DNA of 64,000 bases from Streptomyces sulphureus DSM 40104 (GTDB lineage: Bacteria > Actinomycetota > Actinomycetes > Streptomycetales > Streptomycetaceae), in contig NZ_KB905820.1 of assembly GCF_000381025.1 (NCBI RefSeq), positions 124,001 to 188,000 of the forward strand, in the 5' to 3' direction. Within the stretch, counting starts at the first letter, position 1, and each line of letters begins with the position of its first letter. The notes below the pieces were generated by a model. It saw nothing but the letters and a program-made list of their open reading frames with translations. It was not told where the DNA came from and ran no database searches. Shown piece by piece: positions 25,145 through 34,246 of this stretch. The translations under genes were made by a program, and so were the position numbers.

Positions 25145-26833
25145 GTGCTGAGCACGATGCAGGACGTACCGCTGCTGGTCTCGCGCATTCTCGAACACGG
25201 CTCGACGATTCACGGCCGCTCACAGATCACCACCTGGACCGGCGACGGTGCCCCTCGCCGGCAGAGCTTCGCCGAGACCGCGGCAAGGGCGGCGCAGCTC
25301 GCGCACGCGCTCCGCGCCCTCGGCGTCACCGAGGGCGACGCGGTGGCGACCCTCATGTGGAACAACGCGGAGCACACCGAGGCGTACTTCGCCATACCTT
25401 CGATGGGGGCCGTCCTCCACACCCTCAACCTGCGGCTGCCGCCCGACCAGTTGGCCTACATCGTCCGGCACGCAGGCGACCGGGTGCTCTTCGTCAACGG
25501 CTCCCTGGTCGGGCTGCTGACCCCCCTCATCGAGCACCTCCCCCGCCTCGAACACGTCGTCGTCTCCGGCCCGTCGGCGGAGGAACCACGGGCCGCGCTG
25601 GACGCGTCCGGCGTGGAGGTGCACGAGTACGAGACGCTGCTCGCCGGACGCCCCACGGCCTACGACTGGCCCGAACTGGACGAGCGGCAGGCCGCGACGC
25701 TGTGCTACACCTCGGGCACCACGGGGGAGCCCAAGGGGGTCGCCTACTCGCACCGGTCGGTCTACCTGCACTCGATGCAGGTCAACATGACCGAATCGAT
25801 GGGCCTCACCGACGCGGACCTCTCGTTGGTGATCGTCCCGCAGTTCCACTGCAACTCGTGGGGCATCCCGCACGCCGCCTTCATGACCGGCCTCAACCTT
25901 CTGATGCCGGACCGGTTCCTCCAGCCGGGACCGCTCGCCGAGATGATCGACACCGAGCGCCCCACCCACGCGGCCGCCGTCCCCACGATCTGGCAGGGGC
26001 TCCTCGGCGAACTCGAGGCCAGGCCCCGGGACGTGTCCTCGCTGGCGCAGGTCACCATCGGAGGCTCGGCGTGTCCGCCGTCCCTGATGACGGCGTTCGA
26101 CGAGCACGGGGTGCGGGTCACGCAGGCGTGGGGGATGACGGAGACGTCGCCGCTCGGAACGGTGGCGCGGCCCCCGGCCTCCGTGGAGGCCGGTTCCGAT
26201 GCCGAGTTCGCCTACCGGATGACCCAGGGACGGTTCCCTGCGGGCGTCGAGGCCCGACTGGCGGCCCCCGAGGGCGGTTTCGCGCCCTGGGACGGCAAGT
26301 CCCAGGGCGAGCTGGAAGTACGCGGACCGTGGGTCGCGGGCGCGTACCACGGCGGCGTCGACGGCGAGAAGCTGCGCCCCGAGGACAAGTTCAGCCCGGA
26401 CGGCTGGCTGCGCACCGGCGACGTCGGGGTGATCGGTCCCGATGGCTATCTGACGCTCACCGACCGGGCGAAGGACGTCATCAAGTCGGGCGGTGAGTGG
26501 ATCAGTTCGGTCGAGTTGGAGAACACGCTCATGGGGCACACCTCCGTGGCGGAGGCGGCCGTCGTCGCGGTCCCCGACGACCGGTGGGGGGAGCGTCCGC
26601 TCGCCGTGGTGGTGCAGGCGGAGGAGGCGGGCGAGGCGACCTTCGAAGAGCTGCGGCAGCACCTCGGCGAGAGGGTCGCACGCTGGCAGCTTCCCGAGCG
26701 GTGGACGCGCGTCGGCGCGGTGCCCAAGACGAGCGTGGGGAAGTTCGACAAGAAGGTGATCAGGGCCCAGTACGCGGCGGGGGAGCTCGACGTCACCCGG
26801 CTCGACTCCGCCGGACACGGGTCCGACGGATGA
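25145..26833 (+). CDS. Medium/long-chain fatty acyl-CoA synthetase (AMP-forming)
   Basis: 562 residues; activates a fatty or related acid to its CoA thioester through an acyl-adenylate. The P-loop is YTSGTTGEPKGVAYSHRS (about residue 190), followed by PQFHCNSWGIPH, QAWGMTETSP (~335), the hinge DGYLTLTDRAKDVIKSGGEWIS (~440) and the catalytic Lys in PKTSVGKFDKK (~535). The GTG start at 25145 is chosen because GGGGAGGT (25132-25139) lies 5 nt upstream. The neighbouring sigma gene ends 134 bp upstream. A perfect hairpin terminator follows the stop. Confidence 0.93.
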   Translation: MLSTMQDVPLLVSRILEHGSTIHGRSQITTWTGDGAPRRQSFAETAARAAQLAHALRALGVTEGDAVATLMWNNAEHTEAYFAIPSMGAVLHTLNLRLPPDQLAYIVRHAGDRVLFVNGSLVGLLTPLIEHLPRLEHVVVSGPSAEEPRAALDASGVEVHEYETLLAGRPTAYDWPELDERQAATLCYTSGTTGEPKGVAYSHRSVYLHSMQVNMTESMGLTDADLSLVIVPQFHCNSWGIPHAAFMTGLNLLMPDRFLQPGPLAEMIDTERPTHAAAVPTIWQGLLGELEARPRDVSSLAQVTIGGSACPPSLMTAFDEHGVRVTQAWGMTETSPLGTVARPPASVEAGSDAEFAYRMTQGRFPAGVEARLAAPEGGFAPWDGKSQGELEVRGPWVAGAYHGGVDGEKLRPEDKFSPDGWLRTGDVGVIGPDGYLTLTDRAKDVIKSGGEWISSVELENTLMGHTSVAEAAVVAVPDDRWGERPLAVVVQAEEAGEATFEELRQHLGERVARWQLPERWTRVGAVPKTSVGKFDKKVIRAQYAAGELDVTRLDSAGHGSDG

Positions 26834-26837
26834 CGGT

Positions 26838-26865
26838 GCGGGGGCGGGCACCGGCCCGCCCCCGC
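26838..26865 (+). terminator. Bidirectional 12-bp GC hairpin terminator
   Basis: GCGGGGGCGGGC (26838-26849), 4-nt loop, GCCCGCCCCCGC (26854-26865). It fills the 48-bp gap between two convergent stop codons (26833 and 26882) and can terminate both transcripts. Confidence 0.8.
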
Positions 26866-26881
26866 TCAGAACCGTGGGGCC

Positions 26882-29800
26882 TCAGTTGGCGCCGATCTTC
26901 GTCAGCAGGTCGACGATGCGCGACTGCACCTGCGGCTGCGTCGAGCGCTCGGCGAGGAAGAGGACCGTCTCGCCGGAGGCGAGCCGCGGCAGCTCCGCCG
27001 GGTCGAGGTCGGCCGAGGTGTAGACGACGAACGGGGTGCGGTTGAGCAGGCCGTTGACGCGGAGCCAGTCGATGATGCCGGCCCGCCTGCGGCGCACCTG
27101 CATCAGGTCCATCACGACGAGGTTGGGGCGCACCTGCGCCGCGATCTCCACCGCCGCCGCGTCGGTCTCGGCGTGCACCGCCTGCATCCCGCGCCGCTCC
27201 AGCGTCGCCACGAAGGCGCCTGCTATGGCGTGGTCCTCCTCGACGAGGAGAACCCGCGGCGGGTGCTGCTCGCTGTCGCGCGGTGCGAGCGCCTTGAGGA
27301 GGACCGCCGGGTCGGCCCCGTACGCCGCCTCCCTCGTCGCCTGCCCGAGCCCGGCCGTCACCAGCACAGGCACCTCGGCCGCCACGGCCGCCGTCCGGAG
27401 CGACTGGAGCGCGGTGCGCGTGATGGGCCCGGTGAGCGGGTCGACGAAGAGCGCGGCCGGGTACGCCGCGATCTGCGCGTCGACTTCCTCACGGGAGTGG
27501 ACGAGCACCGGCCGGTAGCCGCGCTCGGAGAGCGCGAGCTGCGTCGAGGTGTCGGGCTCGGGCCAGACGAGGAGGCGGCGCGGGTTGTCCAGCGGTTCGG
27601 GCGGCAGCTCGTCGTCGGGGTGCGCGGGCAGGGAGAGGCCGCGCCCCTCGGTGACCTCGACGGGGCTGTCGGGACCGTCGAGCGGCTCGGGCCCCTCGGC
27701 CGCTTCGCTGCTGGGGGCACCGATCGCGAACTCCTTTGCCGTGCCGGTGCCTTGGCGACGCTGGTCGACAGGCTGCGGCGGCTGGGCCTGCTGCGGGGTC
27801 TCCTGGGGGGCGGCCGGCGCCGGCTCTTCTGCCTCGTCCGGTGGCGTCGCCAGCTTCCGCCGGCGGCCGGAGCCCGGGAGCGGTGTCGGCGTCGAAGGGG
27901 TCGACGGTATCGCCGAGGCGCCCGTCCGGCCTGCCTGCCTGCCGTCCGCGCCGTCACCGGGGCGGCGGCTGAACGGGACGCCCTGCCCGAGGGTGCGCAC
28001 CTGCGGGCCGCCCGCGTACGAATCGGCGTACCCGTCCGGCATCGGCAGCCCGCGCGCCGTCGCCTGCTGCTGCTCGGGGAGCGGGTCGCCGCCGAGGATG
28101 GGACTGCGCGCGACGACGGACGGCGCCGCACGTCGGTCCTCCTCCGGGCCGGCCTCCGCTTCCGCGGACGTATCGCGATGCTCGGGCTCGGTGGGAGGCG
28201 ACGGTGCGAACTCGTCGGCGGCTGCCGGTGCTTGGGCCGGCGCCTCGGCCGAGCGCTGGTTCGGCAGTGCGGACGACTCGGGTGCATCGGCCGGTGCGGG
28301 CGCGCCCGGGAGCGGTTGCGGCGGGGCCTGCGGCGCCTGAGGCTGCCCGAACTGGACGCCGGGAGCCTGGGGTTCGGGGTACTGCGGCGACTCCGGGGCA
28401 GCCGGGGCAGGCCAGCCGGGGACGGGGTGCTCTGCGAAGGGTGGAGTTGGACCGTGGTGGTCGGTGGGGGCGGCTGTGGCCGGTGGCGGTGCGGGGGTTT
28501 GCGTGTCGGGGGTGCCGGGCGGCGGCGTGGGGGCGAGTCCGTCCGGTGCGGGCTGCTGGCTGGGGGTCTGCGGAGCCGTGGTGCCCGGGGCAGCGGGCGC
28601 GGACTGGGCGCTCGGCGCCTGCGGCCCGTGGGCTCCGGGTGGTGTGGGGTGGTGCGGGGGTTGTACTCCGGGTGCGTGTGCGCCGGGGGCGGGTTGGGCA
28701 CCGGGGGCCTGCTGCTCGTACGCGCCCGGCGCCGTTGGCGGCTGCGGCGCGGACTGCCCGTACGCGCCGGGGGCGGATTGAGCACCGGGAGCCTGCTGCT
28801 CGGAAGCGCCAGGCGCCACCGGCGGCTGCGGCGCGGACTGCGGCCCGGATGCGTGGGCGCCGGGCGCGGGTTGGGCGCCGGCGGCCCGCTGCTCGTACGC
28901 GCCCGGCGCCGTTGGCGGCTGCGGCGCGGAGTGCGATCCGTACGCGCCGGGGGCGGATTGAGCACCGGGAGCCTGCTGCTCGGAAGCGCCAGGCGCCACC
29001 GGCGGCTGCGGCGCGGACTGCGGCCCGGATGCGTGGGCGCCGGGCGCGGATTGAGCGCCGGGAGTCTGCGACTCGGGGGCGCCCGGCACGGCTGACGGCT
29101 GCGGCCCGGACGCGTGGGCGCCGGGGGCGGATTGAGCACCGGGAGCCTGCTGCTCGGGAGCGCCGGGCGCCGTTGGCGGCTGCGGCGCGGACTGCGATCC
29201 GTACGCGCCGGGCGCGGATTGAGCACCGGGCACCTGCGACTCGGCCGCACCCGCCGCCGGCGCATTCGGCCCCGACCCGGACGCATACGCACCCGGCGCA
29301 GGCTGCACACCGGGCACCTGCGACCCGGGGGCTACGGGCGCAGGGCCGTCGGGCGTCGCGGAACGGGCTCCGGGCAGCGGCTGCTGAGCGCCGGGGACGG
29401 GCTCCGGCGCGGCAGGGAACTGCTGCTCACCGGCAGGGAGTTGCTGCCGGCCGTGGAGGGCGTTCTGTGCGGGCTCCCTCTCGGAGGGCTGGCCGGTCGC
29501 CTCCGGCTCCCTGTGCGCCGGCGCGGGCTGCCCCGGGCGCGCGCCGGGCGCGGGCTGCGCGTCGTCGGGCGCGTAGGGCTGCGCCGGTACGAGACCGCGC
29601 GGGGACTCCGTCTGCTGCGCGAGCGAGGGCTCCGCGGACGCGGGGTAGCCGGTCGGCGCGGACGGCCCCGGCTCGGACGGCATGCCCGGCGCGGGCAGGG
29701 CCGGAGCTGCCGGGTCGGGAGCGGTGCGACTCGGCGCCGGGCCTGCGCCGACGTGCGGGTCGGGGCGGTCCCCCGCAGGGACGGAGGGCGAGTCACCACC

Positions 29801-32011
29801 CTGCGGCGCGGGCGCCTCCGACTGAACCTGCTCCGAGGGCGCAGGAGGGAGCGCGAACGGGGCGTGCTGCGGACCCTGTTCGGTCCGCGCCGCCTCGACG
29901 CGTGCGCGGGCGGCCGCGAGCCTGCGGGCGCGCCTACCGCCGCCCGTCGAGCCGGTGTCCGACGCGTCGACGTCCGGAGCCTGCCCGGACTCCCCCGGAC
30001 CGAGCGCCGGCAGCACCCCCTGGGCCGGAGGCTGCGATTCCGCGTCAGGACCGTGGGGTTCTGCGAGTGCACGCCGCGCCCGGCGCCCCGTGCCCTGCGA
30101 CGGCGTCCGGTCTTCGCCGACGCGGGCCCCGGTGTCCGCCGGGCCCGCCTGCTCGTGCTGCTCCTCGGCCGAACTCGGCTTCCCGCGCCTGCGCCCCGTC
30201 GGTCGCGGCACGACCGCCGCACCCGTATCGCCCGGCAGCTCGACGGCGTCCGTCCCGGCGTGCGCCTCGCCCTGCCCGACGTACGCGCCACCGGACACGT
30301 CCACCGGCGCAGCACCGGACTCCGACGCCCCGCCGGCCGCCACGAACCCGTCGGCCGACCCGCCCGAAGCCGCACCCGACCAGGCACCGGCCCCAGGCAC
30401 CGACTCGCTTTCTGCGGAGCCGCGCACCGGCCGGGCAGGCCCCGGCATCACGGTCGTCTCGTTCTCCTTCTCCTTGCCCACCCGTGCTCCCGCGGCCGGA
30501 CGCGACGCCTCCGCAGCCCCGACCGTCGGCAGCTCCACGACGAAGGCGGACCCTCCGGCACCCGGCACCTCGTGCGTCTGCAGGACGCCGCCGTGCTTGC
30601 CGACGATCCCGCGCACCAGCGGCTGGTGCACCCGGTCGCCGCCGCTGTACGGGCCCCGCACCTCGATCCGCACGGCCTCACCGCGCTGCGCCACCGCCAC
30701 GACGATCGTGGGGTCGACGCCCGACGGAAGCGGTGCCGCGTTCCCCGTCGAGTCGACGCCCGCGACGTCGGCGACGAGGTGCGCCAGCGCCGTCGCCAAC
30801 TGCTCGGCGTCGAGTTCGGCGTCGATCGGCGGCGTGTGGACGGCGAACTGCGCGCGCCCCGGACCGATCAGCTCGTCGGCGCCCTCGATGGCGGACTGCA
30901 CCACCTCGTCGAGGCGCACGGTGCGCACCTTGAGGCGCTCGGCGCCCGAATCGAGCCGCTGGTAGCGCAGCACGTTGTCGACGAGCGTGGTCATCCGCCC
31001 GTACCCGGCGGCGAGATGGCGCAGTATCTGGTTGGCCTCGGGCCACAGTTGACCGGCCGGATCGTCGGCGAGCCCGCTGAGTTCGGTACGCATCCGCTCC
31101 AGCGGCCCGCGCAGCCCCTCGCCGACGACCGCCTCCAACTGTGCGTGCCGCGCCGCGAGTTCGTCGTACGGCCGGCGATCGGTGAACGTGAGGACGGCGC
31201 CGACGAGTTGCTCGCCGTCGCGCACCGGGGCCGAGGTCATGTCGACGGGCACGGGCCGCCCGTCCTTCGCCCAGAGCACCTGGCCGACGCGCACGCGGTG
31301 CTTGCGCCCCGAACGCAGGGTGTCGGCGAGCGGCGTCTCCTCGAAGGGCAGCGGCGTGCCGTCGACCCTGGAGTGGTGGACGAGCGAGTGCAGCTCCTGC
31401 CCGCCGAGGTCGCCGGCACGGTGACCGAGTATCTGCGCCGCAGCCGGGTTGACGAGCACGATCCGCCCCTGCGCGTCCACACCCATCACGCCCTCGGAAG
31501 CGGCACGGAGGATCATCTCCGTCTGCCGCTGCTGGCGCGACAGTTCGGCCTCGGTGTCGAGCGTGCCCGTCAGGTCGCGGACGACGAGCATCAGCAGCTC
31601 GTCCCCCGTGTACCCGCCGCTGCCCGACGTCCCGTAGTCGGCGAACGCGGCCTCCACAGCCGAGGCGTAGGGGGTGCGCGAGTCCTCCAGGTTGGCGCTG
31701 GTCACCTCGACGGCGAACGTGCTCCCGTCGGTACGCCGCGCCGTCATCCGCTGCGGCTTGGTGCGCCCTTCCGCCTCCTCGATCTCCTCGGGCCTGCGCA
31801 TCGAACCCGGGATGCGCTTGGAGTCGAACTCGGGGAGGAGGTCGAGGAGTCCGCGACCGACGAGCGCCGTGCCGGGGGACTCGAAGACCTCCAGAGCAAT
31901 GGAGTTGGCGTTGACGACCGTGCCGTTGCAGTTGACGAGGATGAGGGCATCGGGCAGCGCGTCGAGTATGGCGGCGAGGCGAGCAGCGCCCCGGGACGGC
32001 CTGCTGCTCAC
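26882..32011 (-). CDS. 1,709-residue PAS / pseudo-histidine-kinase / dual receiver-like protein
   Basis: Two PAS domains (about 10-130 and 165-290) lead to a dimerisation-like helix pair and a GHKL-like domain (about 295-510). The usual H-box SHELRTPL reads GEGLRGPL, so the phospho-acceptor His is absent, and the N-box Asn motif is not recognisable. Residues ~520-1470 are a low-complexity Pro/Ala/Gln/Gly linker with tandem repeats. At the C-terminus a degenerate receiver-like domain (RRLLVWPEPDTSTQLALSERG, ~1477) precedes a second receiver with VLLVEED and VVMDLMQ, keeping the acidic pocket and phospho-Asp; the conserved Lys is not evident (LFLAERS). GTG 32011 follows GGGAGGAAG. No membrane segment, so probably a cytosolic scaffold or sensor. 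Confidence 0.85.
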   Translation of the reverse strand: MSSRPSRGAARLAAILDALPDALILVNCNGTVVNANSIALEVFESPGTALVGRGLLDLLPEFDSKRIPGSMRRPEEIEEAEGRTKPQRMTARRTDGSTFAVEVTSANLEDSRTPYASAVEAAFADYGTSGSGGYTGDELLMLVVRDLTGTLDTEAELSRQQRQTEMILRAASEGVMGVDAQGRIVLVNPAAAQILGHRAGDLGGQELHSLVHHSRVDGTPLPFEETPLADTLRSGRKHRVRVGQVLWAKDGRPVPVDMTSAPVRDGEQLVGAVLTFTDRRPYDELAARHAQLEAVVGEGLRGPLERMRTELSGLADDPAGQLWPEANQILRHLAAGYGRMTTLVDNVLRYQRLDSGAERLKVRTVRLDEVVQSAIEGADELIGPGRAQFAVHTPPIDAELDAEQLATALAHLVADVAGVDSTGNAAPLPSGVDPTIVVAVAQRGEAVRIEVRGPYSGGDRVHQPLVRGIVGKHGGVLQTHEVPGAGGSAFVVELPTVGAAEASRPAAGARVGKEKENETTVMPGPARPVRGSAESESVPGAGAWSGAASGGSADGFVAAGGASESGAAPVDVSGGAYVGQGEAHAGTDAVELPGDTGAAVVPRPTGRRRGKPSSAEEQHEQAGPADTGARVGEDRTPSQGTGRRARRALAEPHGPDAESQPPAQGVLPALGPGESGQAPDVDASDTGSTGGGRRARRLAAARARVEAARTEQGPQHAPFALPPAPSEQVQSEAPAPQGGDSPSVPAGDRPDPHVGAGPAPSRTAPDPAAPALPAPGMPSEPGPSAPTGYPASAEPSLAQQTESPRGLVPAQPYAPDDAQPAPGARPGQPAPAHREPEATGQPSEREPAQNALHGRQQLPAGEQQFPAAPEPVPGAQQPLPGARSATPDGPAPVAPGSQVPGVQPAPGAYASGSGPNAPAAGAAESQVPGAQSAPGAYGSQSAPQPPTAPGAPEQQAPGAQSAPGAHASGPQPSAVPGAPESQTPGAQSAPGAHASGPQSAPQPPVAPGASEQQAPGAQSAPGAYGSHSAPQPPTAPGAYEQRAAGAQPAPGAHASGPQSAPQPPVAPGASEQQAPGAQSAPGAYGQSAPQPPTAPGAYEQQAPGAQPAPGAHAPGVQPPHHPTPPGAHGPQAPSAQSAPAAPGTTAPQTPSQQPAPDGLAPTPPPGTPDTQTPAPPPATAAPTDHHGPTPPFAEHPVPGWPAPAAPESPQYPEPQAPGVQFGQPQAPQAPPQPLPGAPAPADAPESSALPNQRSAEAPAQAPAAADEFAPSPPTEPEHRDTSAEAEAGPEEDRRAAPSVVARSPILGGDPLPEQQQATARGLPMPDGYADSYAGGPQVRTLGQGVPFSRRPGDGADGRQAGRTGASAIPSTPSTPTPLPGSGRRRKLATPPDEAEEPAPAAPQETPQQAQPPQPVDQRRQGTGTAKEFAIGAPSSEAAEGPEPLDGPDSPVEVTEGRGLSLPAHPDDELPPEPLDNPRRLLVWPEPDTSTQLALSERGYRPVLVHSREEVDAQIAAYPAALFVDPLTGPITRTALQSLRTAAVAAEVPVLVTAGLGQATREAAYGADPAVLLKALAPRDSEQHPPRVLLVEEDHAIAGAFVATLERRGMQAVHAETDAAAVEIAAQVRPNLVVMDLMQVRRRRAGIIDWLRVNGLLNRTPFVVYTSADLDPAELPRLASGETVLFLAERSTQPQVQSRIVDLLTKIGAN
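28630..29330 (-). repeat. In-frame tandem repeats of 27-31 residues in the giant protein
   Basis: Eight to nine repeats with the consensus QAPGAQSAPGA(H/Y) followed by a variable SAPQPP(T/V)APGAxEQ. At DNA level 28758-28869 and 28938-29049 are identical over 112 bp, offset by 180 bp, so copies have been duplicated recently or homogenised. Repeat number probably varies between strains. Confidence 0.85.
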
Positions 32012-32250
32012 AGCGGTCTTCCTCCCTGCTGACCACGTGCGGTGACCCACGGCGCCGGCTTCCTGCTGACGTCCCCGCCGATCCTCCGCTTCTGCCGGAC
32101 TGCCCGGTTGCCGGTCGGTCGCCCGGGCGCGTCGCTAGGGGGAAGTGTACGGGCAGCCGGGAGGGGAGCGGCGAGGGATGCGGCAGCCGCTGCGGAGAAC
32201 CGGTGGAGAAGAAACGGAAGTCGGGGAGACCGGAGGACGGGCTGATGGTG

Positions 32251-32271
32251 CGGGTGCGCCGGCGCCACCCG
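32251..32271 (-). terminator. Hairpin directly after the SSI stop codon
   Basis: CGGGTGCGCC (32251-32260) faces GGCGCCACCCG (32261-32271) with one bulged base. It abuts the stop codon of the inhibitor gene at 32272-32274. Confidence 0.4.
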
Positions 32272-32697
32272 TCAACTACGCGGCAGTACGGGGACCAGCG
32301 CCGACCAGCGGTCGATTTCGCACCCGTCGGTGCGGTCGAACCGCGCGTCGACGCGCTCGCCCCGCCACGTCCCTACGACCTTCGCCGTCGCATCGCCACC
32401 GTGGACGAGCGTGCACAACTCCCCCTCGCCCACGGGCGCGAACGGGTCCCCGCCGTCCGCGGTCGCCTCGCGGAGCTTGGCGCAGGCGGCGCTCGGGTGC
32501 GGGTGATCGCCGCCCGTCGGGCGGCAGCGGAGGGGGCGCGAGCCGTTGTACGCCCCCGACTCGCTCCCGGAGACGGTGAGATGGAGGACGTCCGGCCTGC
32601 CCTCCGCCTTGGATGCGCCCGGCCCGGCGGGCGCGGCGCCGAGGGCGGCGCCCGCGAGGAGGAGCGCTGCGGTGGGCAGGACGAAGCGGCGCGGCAT
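32272..32697 (-). CDS. Subtilisin-inhibitor-like (SSI) secreted protease inhibitor
   Basis: 141 residues with a signal peptide (MPRRFVLPTAALLLAGAALGAAPAGPGASKA) and a mature chain of about 110. SSI features: LHLTVSGSESGAYNGSRPLRCRP, then PSAACAKL (first disulfide), GELCTLVHGG...GTWRGERVDARFDRTDGCE (second disulfide). By alignment with SSI, where the loop reads CPMVYDP, the reactive-site P1 residue is Leu in CTLVH, which suits subtilisin- or chymotrypsin-like proteases. Such inhibitors are abundant extracellular proteins of Streptomyces. A GGGAGAG ribosome binding site precedes ATG 32697. Confidence 0.88.
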   Translation of the reverse strand: MPRRFVLPTAALLLAGAALGAAPAGPGASKAEGRPDVLHLTVSGSESGAYNGSRPLRCRPTGGDHPHPSAACAKLREATADGGDPFAPVGEGELCTLVHGGDATAKVVGTWRGERVDARFDRTDGCEIDRWSALVPVLPRS

Positions 32698-32948
32698 GGG
32701 TCTCTCCCGGGTTCGACGGGGAGCGGACGTCCCCGCTCCTGTTCCGTTAACGCCCCGGGCGACGTCCCGTTGCGCGCTGCCGTCGGCCCGCGTCGAACGA
32801 GGCGGGATGCGCTCCCCACCTGCCTCGGACGGATGCGCTTTGCCTGAGCCTTACCGGACCGAGTACGGTAGGACCCGATTGGAGACAGCCCACGCGGCTG
32901 TGCCATCATCATCCGCACACACCGCGCTTCCGAGCTCCTGGTGTGTCT

Positions 32949-33038
32949 GGAGGCTTCGCCTAGTCTGGTCTATGGCGCCGCACTGCTAATGCGGTTTGGG
33001 GTGATCCCCCATCCCGGGTTCAAATCCCGGAGCCTCCG
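32949..33038 (+). tRNA. tRNA-Ser (anticodon GCU)
   Basis: 90 nt. GGAGGCT (32949-32955) pairs with AGCCTCC (33031-33037), with G 33038 as discriminator. Anticodon stem CCGCA/TGCGG with loop CTGCTAA gives GCT at 32985-32987. Long variable arm and T-loop TTCAAAT. CCA is not encoded. Confidence 0.96.
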
Positions 33039-33056
33039 CTCGATCTCCACGATCAT

Positions 33057-33085
33057 GAAGCCCCGACCACTCCGGCCGGGGCTTC
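33057..33085 (+). terminator. Terminator after tRNA-Ser(GCU)
   Basis: GAAGCCCCG (33057-33065) pairs with CGGGGCTTC (33077-33085), followed by TTCGTG. It is 18 nt past the tRNA. Confidence 0.65.
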
Positions 33086-33153
33086 TTCGTGCGCGCGACC
33101 CCTCTCGCCACACAGAGCGTTTGCGCAGGTCGGGAGGGGTAGACAGTAAGGAT

Positions 33154-33183
33154 TTCACCTCCGGCCGCAGGTCATGTAATGTT
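33154..33183 (+). promoter_or_regulatory. Candidate promoter of tRNA-Arg
   Basis: TTTCAC (33154-33159), 18-bp spacer, TAATGT (33178-33183); transcription would start near 33190, about 34 nt before the tRNA. Matches a vegetative-type promoter only loosely. Confidence 0.35.
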
Positions 33184-33223
33184 GTTCCCGCAACGCCGAG
33201 GGGGCGACCGACCCGAGGCACAA

Positions 33224-33296
33224 GCGCTCGTAGCTTAACGGATAGAGCATCTGACTACGGATCAGAAGGTTGCAGGTTCGAATCCTGCCGAGCGCG
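33224..33296 (+). tRNA. tRNA-Arg (anticodon ACG)
   Basis: 73 nt. GCGCTCG (33224-33230) pairs with CGAGCGC (33289-33295), discriminator G 33296. Anticodon loop CTACGGA gives ACG at 33257-33259, read as ICG. T-loop TTCGAAT. CCA is not encoded. Reads CGN arginine codons. Confidence 0.96.
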
Positions 33297-33302
33297 CAGT
33301 CG

Positions 33303-33338
33303 AAGGGCTCCGTTCCGATCATTTGGAACGGAGCCCTT
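33303..33338 (+). terminator. Terminator after tRNA-Arg
   Basis: GGGCTCCGTTCC (33305-33316) and GGAACGGAGCCC (33325-33336) form a perfect stem with 8-nt loop, extended by A/T pairs, 9 nt past the tRNA. Confidence 0.8.
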
Positions 33339-33544
33339 GTGCGTCGTGGAGCGATCGTATCGGAGCCACACGGCGCTGCTGCCCGGCTACGGTGGGCACG
33401 CCCGCTGAGGCTGCCGCCGGGTCAACACTCGCCGCCCTGCCCGACGTGCGGGAGACGGCGCAGATAGCGGCGGAACGCATCACGGCAGCCGGGCGGCTGC
33501 GCACCGGCCGCCGGCTGAAGGTGGCTCCGTGTGCCGTGTGCTGG

Positions 33545-33780
33545 TTGGGCGGCGGTGAGACGGCGAGGGCGAGGTTGGTCGAGCATGGCCTGGTGGACTC
33601 CGCCGTCTTTCAATCGGCAGTCGCGGGGGAGTCTTCCGGCTCTTCATGAGTGCGAAGGCGTGCTCGACACGGGCGCGGACCTTGCGGTGTGAAGTGTCGG
33701 AATCCTCTTGCCGGCCTGCGAGTTCGACCTGATCCGGCGGGATGACCAGGCCCGTGCCCCGATAGCCGCCGGCCGCGCTC
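33545..33780 (-). pseudogene. Transposase remnant (IS5-type DDE, C-terminal part)
   Basis: In one minus frame (about 33776-33608) the translation reads AAGGYRGTGLVIPPDQ...TSHRKVRARVEHAFALMKSRK, which matches the C-terminal catalytic part of Streptomyces IS5-like transposases (GYRGTG, then HRKVRARVEHAF with the catalytic Glu). The continuation, DGGVHQAML (expected DGVHHAML), is in another frame from about 33613, so there is a frameshift. The N-terminal half and terminal inverted repeats are not recognisable. It is non-functional. Confidence 0.65.
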
Positions 33781-34246
33781 ACCGTCACACGAGGTCGCGA
33801 GGTGAGCGCGCTGCACAACTGGCTTTGCCACTCACTCGACCGAGGCTGGCTGTCAACGCCCTGCGTCAGACGGTGAGTCCGACGAGGGCGAGGGTGTGTC
33901 CGTCCTCGTCGACTACCGGGGACGGGTGCAGGGCGCGATGCCACATCCCGGCTTGCACGTCGCCGAGGTGTTCCGGAGCGGAAGGAAACGGTCCGCGGTT
34001 GCACGAGCCGGGTGCGGCCGTCTTCGTCGTGAGGCACCAGGTGGCTGGACGGGGGCGCCGGCGGCGACGGAGAGGGCCACGTCGACCATCATGTGCTCGT
34101 CCGCTTGGAACCGGGGGGGGCGCCCACCGCCTTTGCAACGGTGAGCGCCGGAGTCACAGTCGAGCCGACCTGGTTGTCGCTGTGTCACGGCGGTCCTTCT
34201 GTCGACTGCCTGGATCACCGACTGGCCACCGGACGGCCGGGGTTGG
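33781..34246. other. Degenerate or non-coding DNA beside the transposase remnant
   Basis: No intact gene. Minus-strand fragments such as EHMMVDVALSVAAGAPV (near 34090) and HRALHPSPVVDEDGHTLAL (near 33900) look protein-like but lie in different frames, so they may be remains of another gene. The 17-mer CGACCGAGGCTGGCTGT (33837-33853) is shared with 14581-14597. Confidence 0.4.

Noticed and set aside
28630..29330. Possible CRISPR array because of regular repeats
   Set aside because: Repeats are in-frame coding, not separated by unique spacers of constant size, and no cas genes are present.
28204..30933. 909-codon plus-strand frame within the repeat linker
   Set aside because: Arg/Pro-rich translation created by the repeated GC-rich DNA; the minus frame has domains at both ends and a good start.
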